64,000 nt of DNA from contig CM049309.1 in NCBI GenBank assembly GCA_026874595.1, positions 71,036,926 through 71,100,925 of the forward strand, read 5' to 3'. How positions within the stretch are numbered: position 1 is the first letter of the stretch; each line of letters opens with the position of its first letter. The translations under genes and the position numbers were made by a program. Below are positions 52,701-62,835 of this stretch, piece after piece. This DNA is from Sipunculus nudus (Eukaryota; Annelida; Sipuncula; Golfingiida; Sipunculidae). Below the pieces are notes generated by a model. The model worked only from the letters and a program-made list of their open reading frames with translations, was not told the origin of the DNA and made no database searches.

Positions 52701-55700
52701 TGACATTAACTTTTGAAAATACTTGCCATTAATGAATTTTTACTTGCTCTACAAATAATACTGATTGTATTCAAGAACACACAGATCCTTTTTCAAGCCT
52801 TTACTTGGGTAAAGGTTTATGTTGGACCCACTTGCCCAGTCAGGCAAATAGAAGGCAACTTCTACTTGCCCTTCTAATATTTTCTGGAACTCTCACTTGC
52901 CCTGGGTAAGTGATTAACCGTTAATATCCAGCCCTGGAAAGTGTTGATGAAGTTCAATTTGGTGTAAATCCAAGTGTAAATAACCCTGGAATGAGTGTTT
53001 TATGGGTTTTTATAGCACATTTTAACACTTGCACTTGTTAAATGTGACCTTAAGGCCATCTGTGGAGAGTGATACATTACGTCAAAGGTGACATATAACA
53101 TCAGGCAAGGTGCCTTTTTCTGAAAGGTATCCGTAAAAAAACGTACATCATGGGAAGGGGGCCATGGTTGTTGTTCTTATGTTTATAGTCAAGTACAGCA
53201 ATATCACAATGTCCAGGGCATTTTTTCCCCAAAATATTCAGTTAAAGGTTCCCAGGAATAACACAGATTTATTTAAATTCCATATCACTATCTTCCGCGC
53301 AGGGTTTGTGTCCCCAAATAAGACGCTTTTTTAATTCCCATTGATTAGAGTAATATGCTTTGCACAGCCAAATGTGATTTAAAGTGTAAGTGGTATAAGG
53401 CTTCTTTTAGACAGGGGTGATGTGGTCAGAACCATTTGGCTTGCGACAAATATTCACACAATTTGTGTATAACTTCTGCTGACAAATCAGAAAGATACCA
53501 AACTTGGGTCCTGCCTGCTAAATGCAAATAAGCATTGGAAAAACTTGGGTAATAAACTTGGCCAAATCCTTGGTATAACACAGATAAAACTGAGTAAAAT
53601 ACGTTTACCCAGTGTGTTATTTAAAATACATTTTACCTGAGTCAAATGTGAACCCTGTCATATTACGGACAGAGGGATAAAAAGACAGATGCTCATCATT
53701 TGTATGTCCCCACCAAGAGTGCTATAAATCATCTTCACAGAATTGCATGCTACTACTTACAATCAAGAATAAAATTTGCTGCTATACAAGCAAATTTCAA
53801 AACATAATGAGGCACCCTCACTGATTAGCACACTTACCTGTTTAATATAAAATTGGATGCAAACAGCATAAAAAGGCTGAATTCATTGCCCTGGCAGTTG
53901 TACCCCAACCGAGCAATCTCATGGGCAAGACGTCCCAGGCCCGCCCCTGGCACCAGTATTGATACATCATTGGGATTACTGCAAAGACATACACACTGGT
54001 TAAAACTGAAACACCTTGACATTCTCTTTCACTACCACGATACATCATATATTATAATGAACAGGAAGTATATTTCTGAGTAAACCTTGTACTAATTTAA
54101 TTATTTTAAACTGAACCACAGAGTTTAAATGAATACTAACAGTGACGGCTAAGAACAACCCGATATTAATATTACAACACAATCCTTAACAGTACTGGTA
54201 CCACTTACTACTGGTAATCTTTTACAATTATGCAACACATTTTCTGAGATACAAAATAATTGTATTCAGAATTCAAACAGGATGAGGCTGTCCATTCAGA
54301 GAACAGTTCCACTCATTGTTTATCACAACTTTTTCACATCTACACACTACCACTAAAAGTTGGAACGTAGTCAGTGTGAAACTGAACCTATTATTTATAA
54401 CTACCTAATCTTACCACTTATTTGGAGGGAATAAACTGAGCAGTTCTTCCAGCACTGGGCCGTAGCAGGCTTTCCTCTCAGCTTCTCCATCTGTACTCCA
54501 GTCTCGACTAAACTGCTTCAGTGTGCTTTTTACTTTGTCCATATCAAACTCCGAGGCTGGTGCAGATCCTGGCGTCTCCTAGATAATGGTCAACAGGAAA
54601 AGGATTTAAAATAACTAATTGAACATTACCAATATACTCTAAGGAAAGGTCCATATATGTATATTGTAAAGCATATACCATTGTTTTACTGAGAAATTTA
54701 AAATTACCTATCATATTAGGTAATACTGAACCAGTAATTTCTTGTATATCAGTCTTATGATCTCAAAAAAGTATGTCTCTATTATACAGGATACAGGTTA
54801 ATTAATATGAATTGAAAATTTAACTGTATCATTGAAACTGATAACTGGGAGTTACAACATCTCAGTATATACATACAAAATATGAAAAATAATTCATCAG
54901 TACTTTCAAGAAATAAAAGTTGATTCATAATTATTGAATATTTAAAAATGGTTGGACCTACAGGTAGACAAACAAAGTTGATCACTTTATTTCCAATTCT
55001 GCTGAGGTTGGAATATACTGAACAAATGTTTGCATTAGATCCTTTTTATTTTAATTTATCAATTTTTTTACCAGTTTATTATTTTAATACATTTGCAATA
55101 TAATATATATATATATATATCGGCCATGTTGTGGCTGTCTGGCTGGTCAAAATATATTTCTTGCTTTCTAATGTTCCAGTTCATAACTTTTCAAAATAAA
55201 GCAATATTGATCTTATTTCTGGCAGGTATATAGGATATATATAGAGGAATATCTATGCTAAATATGATAAAAAAAACACAAGTACGTTTAATACAAGGCA
55301 GTCCTTAAGTGTAAAAATAGGCTTTAAATTGAAAAATTGAGGAACGTAGATGCAGTTATCTAGTTTTAAGTTTGGTAGGAGAACGTATGGACATCTTACT
55401 GTATGCCAAATTTTGGATTTTAGATCTAATGGTTTCAAATATGTCAGTCTAATGGACGGACAGATATGCAATGGACCATAACTACAGCTCAGATGACTTA
55501 TTAGTCAGCTAAGCTAAAAACAACAAATTAAACAGAACAATGGGATTTACCATTTTCATAGTTAGTGAACAGGTGGCATATGAACAGGTTTGAACCATAT
55601 ACACTAAGGCTGTATATATCCCATCATATGATACATATCAGGATATATCGCTGACAATAAACAAAATCATATATTTACAAAGAATCAGCCAACCAGATCA

Positions 55701-57577
55701 GGGATATCTGATGATACCAGTATGATTTCTGATGATACAAACATGATATTGGACTCTTTATCAAGATGTATGGGGACACCAGGGTATTAGTACTCCATTA
55801 GTTCACACCAAAGCCACTCACCTCATCTGGGCCGTGGTCCTTATTCTCAAACATGTGGTCAGAATTCTGGATGATGAGTTTGATGATTTCATAGTTGTGT
55901 AGTATACAGGTCTGGACCTGCATCAGATGGTCTTTATATTTAGGGATCATGGCTTTATGACGGGCTGGCAGGTCTGTGTAGTGTTTAACTCCGTTCATCA
56001 CTCTCTTCAATGAGTGCACTCTGTAACACATCATACAAAAAAATAATATAGTTGGTGAAATAACTGCTATCATAAAGGATGTAAATCTTTAAAATCTTGA
56101 TTTTAGTTCTTGAGTACTTCTACTTAACTCAGAATTGATCTGAACCTAATAGCTTGTACTGCCAAACCAAATGTCTCCAAGAGTTAAAACTTACGTTCAG
56201 CTGGCAAGCTGCCGCTAGACACTGTAGCTACCTGGATATCAAAGCCGCACATATGCAGTCAGGTCACTTAAAGCCTAGGAAGACAATTCAATTTCTGATA
56301 TTGCATCATTATGTAAATTCACTGGTAATATAATATGAATGTGCTGAATTTTTTTAACAGACCATTTCAGACAGCATATTACTTTTTGCTAAATAGCAAA
56401 AAAAATTGTTCATCCCACCACAGGTACTTGAATCCCTTTAAACTTAATATATATGTTTGTCAAGATATATTTTATAAAAATAACGAATTCTGATGTGATT
56501 TCATACCTATGGGAGTGAAGAAGCCCACTTTTCTGTTAGGCTGCTATCAGCAGATTTCTAATTTTGAGCTATAATAAAAAGATTTGTTGTTTCAGTCCAT
56601 AAATCTTGTTTTCCCCTTAAAAAAAACTGTGTTTTCTGGACTAAAATCTATATTTAATCACTTCTACTGGTCTTTCACCATAAAGGCCTATAATATCTGT
56701 ACAGAAATAGTAGCTTTTCTCACTGGTATTGGCACTAAATCTGAAGTGGTACTCATCCATTCATAGCAACCAATGGTGCCTTCTTTGGTTGGTCATTGGT
56801 CGATAACCTCAAAAATATAAATGATAACTTTTATTTAAACTGAAGCAAATAAACTGTGTTCTTCTTCATGTGAAGATATTTCAATGCAAAACAGAAATAA
56901 GACAATATCAATTACCCTACACCCTTAAAATTATTAACTTTGAAATAAAAATTATTCTAGTGAGGCTTACATCATTTGGGATTTTCCAGGGATTCCGTCA
57001 CACACCACACACAGAATACCCCAAGCAACGAGGTACTGTTAACAGAGTAAAAGGGGGGGGGGGGGGGGGGTATTCACTCCAAAAGGTCTGAAATCATGTC
57101 AGAAAAATTTTATTTCCATAATATATATCTTGACCGACCATAATTATCTATCATAATAATAATATTATAATTATAAATAGGGATTAAAGTTTTAAGTGCC
57201 TTTTGTCTAGCAAAAGTTGCAAAGCTTGTCTGCTACAGGGAGTGTCCACAGCCCGGATTTCGCAGTATTCCAAATTTATGACTGTCACACTATAATAGCG
57301 CATACCGATTTGTAGCAGCTGCAGGATAACCTAGGCTATGTCTATGATAGACTACAGCAAAATTGCCAGTGTAAACTCAAGTGTTAATTTCTTTTATTTT
57401 CGCCCACTTATGATCTGACGTTGCCGGGGGAAGCATGATTTCTGTGCTGTACCTGTAATATCTGAAGGCATTGACAATCCGCTGAAAATGCTTCCCTTCT
57501 TCTTCATCTTCTTCATTGTTTACCGGTTTTATCCTCGGATCTCTGTTGTTGGTCGACGAAGGTTTGACAGCCAGCAT
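34622..57577 (-). CDS. CARNMT1: Carnosine N-methyltransferase 1 (8 exons, 382 aa)
   Basis: The product methylates histidine-containing dipeptides (carnosine to anserine) using S-adenosylmethionine; this is known for the vertebrate enzyme. Exons in transcript order: 57577-57453, 56020-55822, 54578-54415, 53978-53838, 38962-38784, 37760-37647, 36385-36282, 34744-34622. All introns are GT-AG and phases match, giving 1149 bp with stop. Features: acidic N-terminus then INAFRYY-like motif at ~35-41; MFENK at 98-102; KSTLKQF...RDW at 125-135; SAM loop VPGAGLGRL at 172-180; acidic E195; GDF at 260-262; DTAHN at 282-286; [16 protein letters not shown] at 299-314; QYVYQC at 361-366. Residues D282, H313, Y362, Y364 align at a constant offset of 34 with human D316, H347, Y396, Y398, recalled as carnosine-contacting. 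The length is close to human (~409). No break is seen. A Cys replaces the family Trp at 163. Confidence 0.96.
36282..36385 (-). CDS. CARNMT1: CARNMT1 exon 7
   Basis: The acceptor CTGCAG and donor GTAAGT bound 104 bp. It starts by completing the split glycine of the GPLLYHF motif (substrate-site His313), followed by [13 protein letters not shown]. Confidence 0.95.
37647..37760 (-). CDS. CARNMT1: CARNMT1 exon 6
   Basis: The acceptor CTGCAG and donor GTAAGT bound 114 bp. It encodes [17 protein letters not shown] and [12 protein letters not shown], including substrate-site Asp282. Confidence 0.96.
38784..38962 (-). CDS. CARNMT1: CARNMT1 exon 5
   Basis: The acceptor TTTCAG and donor GTAATT bound 179 bp. 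It encodes [20 protein letters not shown] and SMAAGDF, all family-conserved. Confidence 0.95.
39014..41478 (+). repeat. Interspersed modular repeat, family A, copy 2 (~2.4 kb)
   Basis: It is collinear with 11656-14075 from AAACAAGGCCTACAGGCC to GAAAATGCAGTTAG, then continues through a GACGGACAAT stretch to CGCATAAGCTCACAGGTTCG. Near its left end GCGAACCTGTG (from 39033) pairs with CACAGGTTCGC (about 41465-41475), so this fuller copy has inverted subterminal sequences. Its left edge lies only about 51 bp from the intron 4 acceptor. Confidence 0.75.
41479..43012. other. Intronic, low-information sequence
   Basis: AT-rich intronic sequence with a G-run at about 42856-42867. A word close to ACAAGGGACCCATGGGTCAC, found at about 44759, 45821 and (weakly) 41940, marks another short dispersed repeat. 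Confidence 0.45.
43013..43600 (+). repeat. Interspersed repeat, family B, copy 1 (~590 bp)
   Basis: It starts near ATGTGCCATGGTCAAAG and shares AATCTCTAGCTTCAACAAT, AGTGCATTAAGTTTGAGCCC and TTGGTAGGAGAACTTGGGGA with the other copies. It ends with a degenerate AGCTCAG...CAGTTCAGCT hairpin. Confidence 0.75.
43601..45889. other. Intronic, with G-run and dispersed short repeats
   Basis: (AT)n at 43830-43847, a G-run at about 45505-45521 and two ACAAGGGACC-type words. No gene was seen. Confidence 0.45.
46483..46914. mobile_element. 432 bp MITE, CTGTGGTTG inverted ends, TA target duplication
   Basis: The left end CTGTGGTTGCC...TTCGCGAGG mirrors the right end CCTCGCGAATATGAGGCCAACCACAG over roughly 30 imperfect bases. 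It is flanked by TA (46481-46482 and 46915-46916). The duplicated locus at 50356-50357 is an empty site with a single TA. The interior is CGCGAA-rich. A TA duplication suggests mobilisation by a Tc1/mariner or pogo-type transposase (inference). Confidence 0.88.
47612..48108 (+). repeat. Family B repeat, truncated unit in duplication A
   Basis: It shares the CATGGTCAAAGTTTGGCAAA start and central blocks with copy 1, but stops before the GACGGACGGAC and hairpin end. Confidence 0.7.
48289..48880 (+). repeat. Family B repeat, full unit in duplication A
   Basis: It runs from a GTGCAATGGTCAAAGTTGGG start to GACGGACGGACGACAGACAA and the hairpin AGCTCAGATGAC / GTCAGCTGAGCT at 48845-48875. Confidence 0.75.
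48881..49909. other. Spacer between duplication copies
   Basis: It carries G-runs (48944-48967 and 49722-49752) and a short (AT)n at 49360-49374. A stretch at about 49793-49880 resembles 42895-42990, part of the same repeat background. Confidence 0.5.
51042..51530 (+). repeat. Family B repeat, truncated unit in duplication B
   Basis: Counterpart of 47612-48108, with the same truncation point, so the truncation predates the duplication. Confidence 0.7.
51722..52318 (+). repeat. Family B repeat, full unit in duplication B
   Basis: Counterpart of 48289-48880. It ends with an expanded GACGGACGGACAGACGGATG run and the hairpin at about 52285-52315. Confidence 0.75.
53838..53978 (-). CDS. CARNMT1: CARNMT1 exon 4 (SAM-binding loop)
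   Basis: The acceptor TTTGCAG and donor GTAAGT bound 141 bp. It encodes the Rossmann glycine loop [14 protein letters not shown] and QGNEFS, the strand-end acidic residue that holds the SAM ribose. Confidence 0.95.
54415..54578 (-). CDS. CARNMT1: CARNMT1 exon 3
   Basis: The acceptor ATCTAG and donor GTAAGA bound 164 bp coding residues 109-162 plus 2 bases. It contains [15 protein letters not shown] and the RDWS segment, which help bind S-adenosylmethionine in the family. The exon lacks an in-frame ATG near its start, so open-frame scanning misses it. Confidence 0.93.
55130..55520 (+). repeat. Family B repeat, 5'-truncated copy in CARNMT1 intron 2
   Basis: It shares GGCAGTCCTTAAGTGTAAAA and TTTGGTAGGAGAACG with the other copies and ends with GGACGGACAG and a hairpin AGCTCAGATGAC / GTCAGCTAAGCT at 55487-55518. 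It begins just after an (AT)n tract. Confidence 0.7.
55822..56020 (-). CDS. CARNMT1: CARNMT1 exon 2
   Basis: The acceptor TGTTACAG and donor GTGAGT bound 199 bp. It encodes the helical N-terminal domain, residues 43-108, ending with the conserved MFENKDHG region. Confidence 0.93.
57453..57577 (-). CDS. CARNMT1: CARNMT1 exon 1 (start codon)
   Basis: The ATG at 57577-57575 opens 41 codons plus 2 bases. It holds an acidic EEDEEEG stretch, then [12 protein letters not shown]. The donor is AG|GTACAG. Reading on past the donor gives residues unlike the family, supporting the splice. Confidence 0.92.
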
Positions 57578-57720
57578 TGTTGTTCACTGAGATTGGCCAC
57601 CGATCTCCAAAAATTCCCTTGACTTTGTGAATGTGTCGCCGAAAAAGATCAACCCTGAACAAAGTCGCCCTGACATATTTTGGCAATCTCTTTTTTTTTT
57701 TGTTGGGGGGGGGGGGGTTG

Positions 57721-57726
57721 TATATA

Positions 57727-57783
<57 letters not shown>

Positions 57784-57799
57784 TTATATATATATATAT
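57721..57799. repeat. (AT)n microsatellite upstream of CARNMT1
   Basis: About 79 bp of AT with small interruptions, 144 bp upstream of the CARNMT1 start codon and preceded by a G-run at 57705-57717. Confidence 0.95.
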
Positions 57800-57833
57800 G
57801 TGCTCTTTCTTTTTAAAGTGTCAAAGTATGATG

Positions 57834-57897
57834 ATGTAGTAGTAGTAGTCTTAAAAGCAGTAGTAGTAGTAGTAGTAGTTGTTGTTGTTGTAGTAGA
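57834..57897. repeat. (GTA)n / (GTT)n trinucleotide repeat
   Basis: Imperfect runs of GTA (two blocks), then TTG, then GTA. Confidence 0.9.
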
Positions 57898-58312
57898 AGA
57901 CAAAGACTAAGGAGAAAAAAAAATTATTTTGACAATTAGGCTTACAGACTTTGGTCCTGTTAAGTATATTTAGTTTGCATTTTCAAGGGTTTGCATAAAT
58001 CTTATTGCTTTAGAGACTAAATATACCTAAATATATAGACTAAATAGTAGACAATTAACCATGATTTCGGTATTCTTCCACTTATCAAATTTATTCCATC
58101 TCCAAATTCATGAAATACATTTTGTTTTTCATTAACTTGCCTTGAATAATTATGATTTCTTCAGGGAGATTGTTAAATTGTTCCTGGTTGTTTTTATTAC
58201 AAAAAGAGTCGATTTGACTTGTTTTTATTTGCTCGTTTGTTATCTGAATACGTATCTTCTTTTTCTGTCACAAATTTTCTCGGTCAGTAGAGAAGTGGTT
58301 ACGCATCATATA

Positions 58313-58684
58313 CTGTGACTTGCTTAATTTATATTCGCGGGGGTTAGATAATCGCGAATTTCACTTAAATTACAACGTTTTGCGCTTGTTCCATTTTCGG
58401 GACCTCACCATCCAGCAACCTACAGAGAATATATACATTATTATAATGATTAATATACGTCCAAAATGAAAACTATTTGACGAGGGATGATCCAAAGGGT
58501 AACGGAATAAGAATTAGTGTACATTATTAGATAATTTAAAGGAGATGATATTATTTCATTAGGCCTAGAAACGAATATTTATCTGTGTAGAAAGGGACGT
58601 CTTAATTTCAAGGTTTTAAATTTCGCAATAATTTTCCTTTCGCTAATATAAAAAAAATTAAACCCTCAAACCCGCAAGCGCAGT
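58313..58684. mobile_element. Possible degenerate relative of the CTGTGGTTG MITE
   Basis: It begins CTGTGACTTGCTTAATTTAT after TA, then ATTCGCGGGGGTT and AATCGCGAATTTCA, like the left part of 46483-46914. The right end is weak (CCCGCAAGCGCAG). Confidence 0.35.
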
Positions 58685-59567
58685 TTTTCCTTGTATGCTG
58701 TCATATGCATATGTCAGTTTATGAGATCACTAAGCATGCTTCCTCACTCAAGACGTGTTCGCTAGTTCTATCCGCTCTCTCCAGATGGCAGGGTAATCGC
58801 TTATTTTAGACCCATACATGTACAGGCTAATCGCCATGCCGAGTATTCAGTAATATTTTTTTTACAAAATGTTATTTTAGATTGGAAACTTAATCTATCT
58901 TGATGATTCAATTTTACAACAAAAATGGACTTTAATAAATATCTTTTACATTTTTTTCATGTCTGTAACTGAGAGGATATTTAAAATTTGTAATCATAAT
59001 GATGTACAGTGTCATCTTATCGCATGGCCACACTGCAAGAGCATTATCCAAAGAACCGTTAAGGTAGTTTTTGTGAAAATAACCACCATCTCCAAATCTG
59101 AATGCTCGCATGGAAATGTTTCTCAGAGGAAAACCTACCCACATGGAGGCAAATCTTGCCTTAAATTATTGAACATTGAACCCATTAGCGAATAATGAAC
59201 ATAAATAGCGGAAATAAGCACAGATAGGCCACGATCTTGAAAATAAGTTCAAAGTAAAACATAACTACAGGTATCAGGTCAGGTGTTAATCTGTCATCTT
59301 TGGCTAATGGCCAAATATCAGTTTTGGAAGTCGGCCGTGTAAGAGTTTTGCGTAAAATCTAAAAGAAAAGAAAAATATCGTGGACGGTTTTACACATTGT
59401 AATGGTTTGAAATGATAAATCGTAACCGATCTGATTTAATTTCAAACAGCTGTTGGACTGAAAATATCACCTTAAAGCTAACATTATATGACAATCTCCC
59501 TTTAAAAGACATTTCTTACCTAACCTAATTACAAAGAAAAATCTCCTTGTACTGTTAGCATGTAAGG

Positions 59568-59632
59568 TAGCTGATTTAGGACACACAAAAGAACTATCTC
59601 GAGATTTTTTTTTCTTTGTCCTAAATCAGCTA
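59568..59632. other. 65 bp hairpin with perfect 16 bp stem
   Basis: TAGCTGATTTAGGACA (59568-59583) is the exact reverse complement of TGTCCTAAATCAGCTA (59617-59632). Further loose pairing occurs between an AAAAGAA and a TTTCTTT inside. It could be a small MITE remnant or a transcribed hairpin. No function can be assigned. Confidence 0.8.
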
Positions 59633-60381
59633 ATTTATAAATCAGCCACTGCACAGGCGTTGTCCCATCTCGGAATTCAATAAATACAACGACTGATGAT
59701 TCATTGTCCAGCCACCAGATGACGCTGTTTGCCGAAAGCCTGGGGGAGGATTTCGTGAGAATCGGAAAAAAAAAAAAAACAGTTCGGTGTGTATAACAGT
59801 TTTTTGCTCACAACTGTTTTATAATGAATAAGATTATGTAAACTCAAATCCGTTTACGCTGCCAGAAAACACTCAATCAATATTTTTACAATAAAATGTT
59901 ATATTCTATTCTTTAAAAAATGATAAAAATGAAAATAATGAACTATAAAAAAAAAATGTTCATGTGACATGGCGATATATTTTTCATGAACGTTTTCTTC
60001 AAGATATGTTAGCTACATTTGCACCTAAATCAAACAAATGACAATATATATTTTTGTAACTGAAGGACTGCTAGGACTGATCGACGGATGAATAAAATTC
60101 TTCAGCCGCGGAATATAGGAAAACTTCGATGGAAATATTAGGAGAATCATAATCTATAAATAAATTAAAACGCGAAAGTTATACAACGACACACTTGATC
60201 GATCTATTTTCATAAATGAAAAACTAATTACGTTGATAATAATTTACCGAATACTTAATCTATGTTGTAATTGCAGTGGTGACACTCAAAGTAACTCCTC
60301 TGTGACCACGCCTCAGATATGCTCGGCAATTTCCGTCTGGTGTCTTGCAGTGTCGGGAATGAAGTGTGACCGAACTCCTTA

Positions 60382-60735
60382 AGCTGTGTTTCAATGTGCG
60401 TGTATATGCGTATGTGCGAATATGTGTGAAAAATAGCTATATTTCCAAGTGCGCGTATCTGCGTGAACTGGCAGACGAATATATTTGCACTTTGGATCCG
60501 ACAGGTCTTCAACAAAAATATGGTAAAATGACGTAATTGTACGCCGAATCCCTGTGTTAAAGCAGACCCTATAAGCGTGAAAATCGTTCCTGTGGCGATT
60601 TTCAAACATATACGTACATAAGCCTACGCATATACCCATATAAGCTTACGGACATTTGGAAACACCACAGTTACAAAATCATATGACCGATATTTTCAAG
60701 CAAAAAAGCATATATGAGCACATGGAAACACAGCT
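60382..60735. mobile_element. 354 bp MITE, AGCTGTGTTTC inverted ends
   Basis: AGCTGTGTTTCAATGTGC at the left is mirrored by GCACATGGAAACACAGCT at the right, with further TATGCG-type sub-terminal similarity. The left flank reads TTA and the right AAAGG. A TTAA-type target is possible but not exact. Confidence 0.75.
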
Positions 60736-61166
60736 AAAGGGGAAAACTTTCCTTATTTTTACCAAAAATCCAGAGTAGTTTAACATTATTTAGTGCATGG
60801 TGTATGACAATATACCGTCTAACAGAAACTACGCCAACTATGTGCCGGAGTGCATCCTGTGGATCAGCTCGGTCCATGCAACACCGCCCAGGGAACTGTC
60901 CCAATGCAAAAACGGGTAATTTGCTTGAAACACTAATTAATTAAATATATAATTTAATCAGGGATCTTGGGTTTGTAACCACGAAATTTGAAAAAAAAAT
61001 CCAACCGTTTTTATTGGATACATAGTATATTGTTCGTCGTGTTACTTATCCATTCGATCAGTTGTCCCGTCGGCAAACAAATATGGCGATCTAGATAAAA
61101 GCTGCTGAATGGGACTCTTTTCCCACTATTGTAACAGACATCCGCATTGCTTGACTTAATAATGGA

Positions 61167-61167
<1 letters not shown>

Positions 61168-61238
<71 letters not shown>

Positions 61239-61255
61239 TATATATATATATATAT
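61168..61255. repeat. (AT)n microsatellite
   Basis: About 88 bp of AT with two small interruptions, followed by GAGAG and a G-run. Confidence 0.95.
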
Positions 61256-61336
61256 GAGAGTAAATGAGAGAGAGTGAGAGCGGGGGGGGGGGGACGAGAG
61301 AGAGACAGGTACAGGTGCATTATTGAGTATCATCAT

Positions 61337-61990
61337 TGTGTTACAGATGCTCTTTTTGTTGTGACACGGGCGTAACACGTGTTGTTGTTACATTTTATGT
61401 TTAATCCGTACTGGTTGAACTCTCGTTGTCATGTGAGCCTTGGTCGTGGGTCACGTGATGGCCCTGGTATGTGGAGGTACGCACAGCGATGTCTTCTCGA
61501 TAATTCCTGAAACGCGTGTTCTGCAAGAACTTTTAGACTGTTCGTGAAGTGGAAGTTTTTTAAAACCAGGGGGCAGACAGCAGAGCAGATTCCAGCGGAC
61601 GTAGAAGCGTGTGTCAGATTCTAAGACCTTATCCGACGAATGCGGCAATTATACATTTTCAAAGACTTTCTCCTGGATTTTATTCTTTTGGACTTCAGTT
61701 TACTTTCTGGGTTGTTGAAAGAACTTTCCACAGGACTGTCATTTTCCGACAGTTTACATTTAAAGGACTTATCGTGGTGACGGTATTGGTATCCAGGTAT
61801 TGTACCATTATCTTTCTGTGTGACTGTATTGACTTGTTGCTATAACCCTGTTTTACTGTATGATTGTATTGATTTAGTGTATTGTATTATTAGGGTTGTT
61901 TTAAGAATAAATTATAGTTATTTGTTAACAAAAAAACACTGACTTCTTTATTCATTCCCCTAGACATTTCACGCTGCCTAGTGTTACAGA
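61337..61990 (+). other. Possible solo LTR or retro-inserted segment
   Basis: GTGTTACAGA occurs at both 61337-61346 and 61981-61990. The segment between has an AATAAA at about 61908 and ends CTAGTGTTACA, resembling an LTR 3' end. A matching TG start with inverted terminus is not clear. Coding potential is negligible. Confidence 0.3.
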
Positions 61991-62835
61991 ATCTGATTTG
62001 TTTTTTTATCTCCATTGCAAAATTTGTGTTCATCACACTACGTGATCTGTTTGTATTAGGTTTCGTAACAATTGGTATAATTTAAAAAAAATGGAATACA
62101 ATTGTCTGTTTTTTACGTCATTCCAAGAAAAGTCGCACACTTTGTATCCTTTCTGAAGAATAGAAAAATATTGGTAAATTTTCATAAAGAAAAAAGTCTG
62201 TTCTCTTCATCTTTATTGGCCAAGAGTCCGTGGAACATTTTTTTTGGAGGGGGGGGGAGGGGTTAGCCAAACTGGATTTGGATCATTTTGAGGTACCCCC
62301 ACAAGGTATAAGGGACCTTATCATGAGCACACCAAAAGCAGGGGGCCTCCACCAGAGGCCGTTGTTTGTCCTTAATTTGTTTTTTTTTTAAATAAAAACC
62401 TTCAGACAAATCAACAGGACATTTTACATATATTTGCAAGTACGGAAACACTCAGGATTTAATACCCATTTGCGTGTCTTGAAAATGCAATAAAAATACA
62501 AAAGAAATGTGTCATTTATTAACTTTGTAAAAACACTTTTGACATTTTCAAAAAATATGTTCTTTTGTGTATCAACCACGACTTTTTCATCATTTTCATT
62601 TGGATTGAACGGTGGTTGCCAACTGATTTAATGAAACGGTGATCAATTTACACTTAACAATGCAAGTAAAGAAGCGAATCGACTGTACAAAAATATAGTG
62701 ATAAAACAATGATCAACGATGTTTCTGAATGAAGATTTGTGCTTCGATGATATGATGGTCCTATACAATTTTTACGCGGGTCGCATATATTATAAAAGCA
62801 CATATTTATAACATCGTTAGAACAACTGCACTACA
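61991..62835. other. Intergenic, nothing recognised
   Basis: AT-rich sequence with a G-run near 62247-62262 and no gene or repeat structure that I can see. Confidence 0.5.

Larger units (their letters stand above)
38963..53837 (-). other. CARNMT1 intron 4, 14.9 kb, repeat-filled
   Basis: It separates the SAM-loop exon from the substrate-site exons. Nearly all its length is repeats: family A copy 2, a tandem segmental duplication, hairpin-ended family B units, G-runs and (AT)n. No independent gene is supported inside it. The stretch 52320-53837 shows nothing recognisable. Confidence 0.9.
53979..57452 (-). other. CARNMT1 introns 1-3 (between exons 1 and 4)
   Basis: Introns of 436 bp (53979-54414), 1243 bp (54579-55821) and 1432 bp (56021-57452). 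Intron 2 contains (AT)n at 55101-55119 and a family B fragment. Intron 1 has a G-run at about 57053-57070. Exons 2 and 3 interrupt this span. Confidence 0.85.
57898..60381. other. Upstream of CARNMT1, no supported gene
   Basis: It includes a possible degenerate MITE (58313-58684) and a strong hairpin (59568-59632), listed separately. Otherwise nothing was recognised. No TATA-type promoter could be assigned to CARNMT1. Confidence 0.5.
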
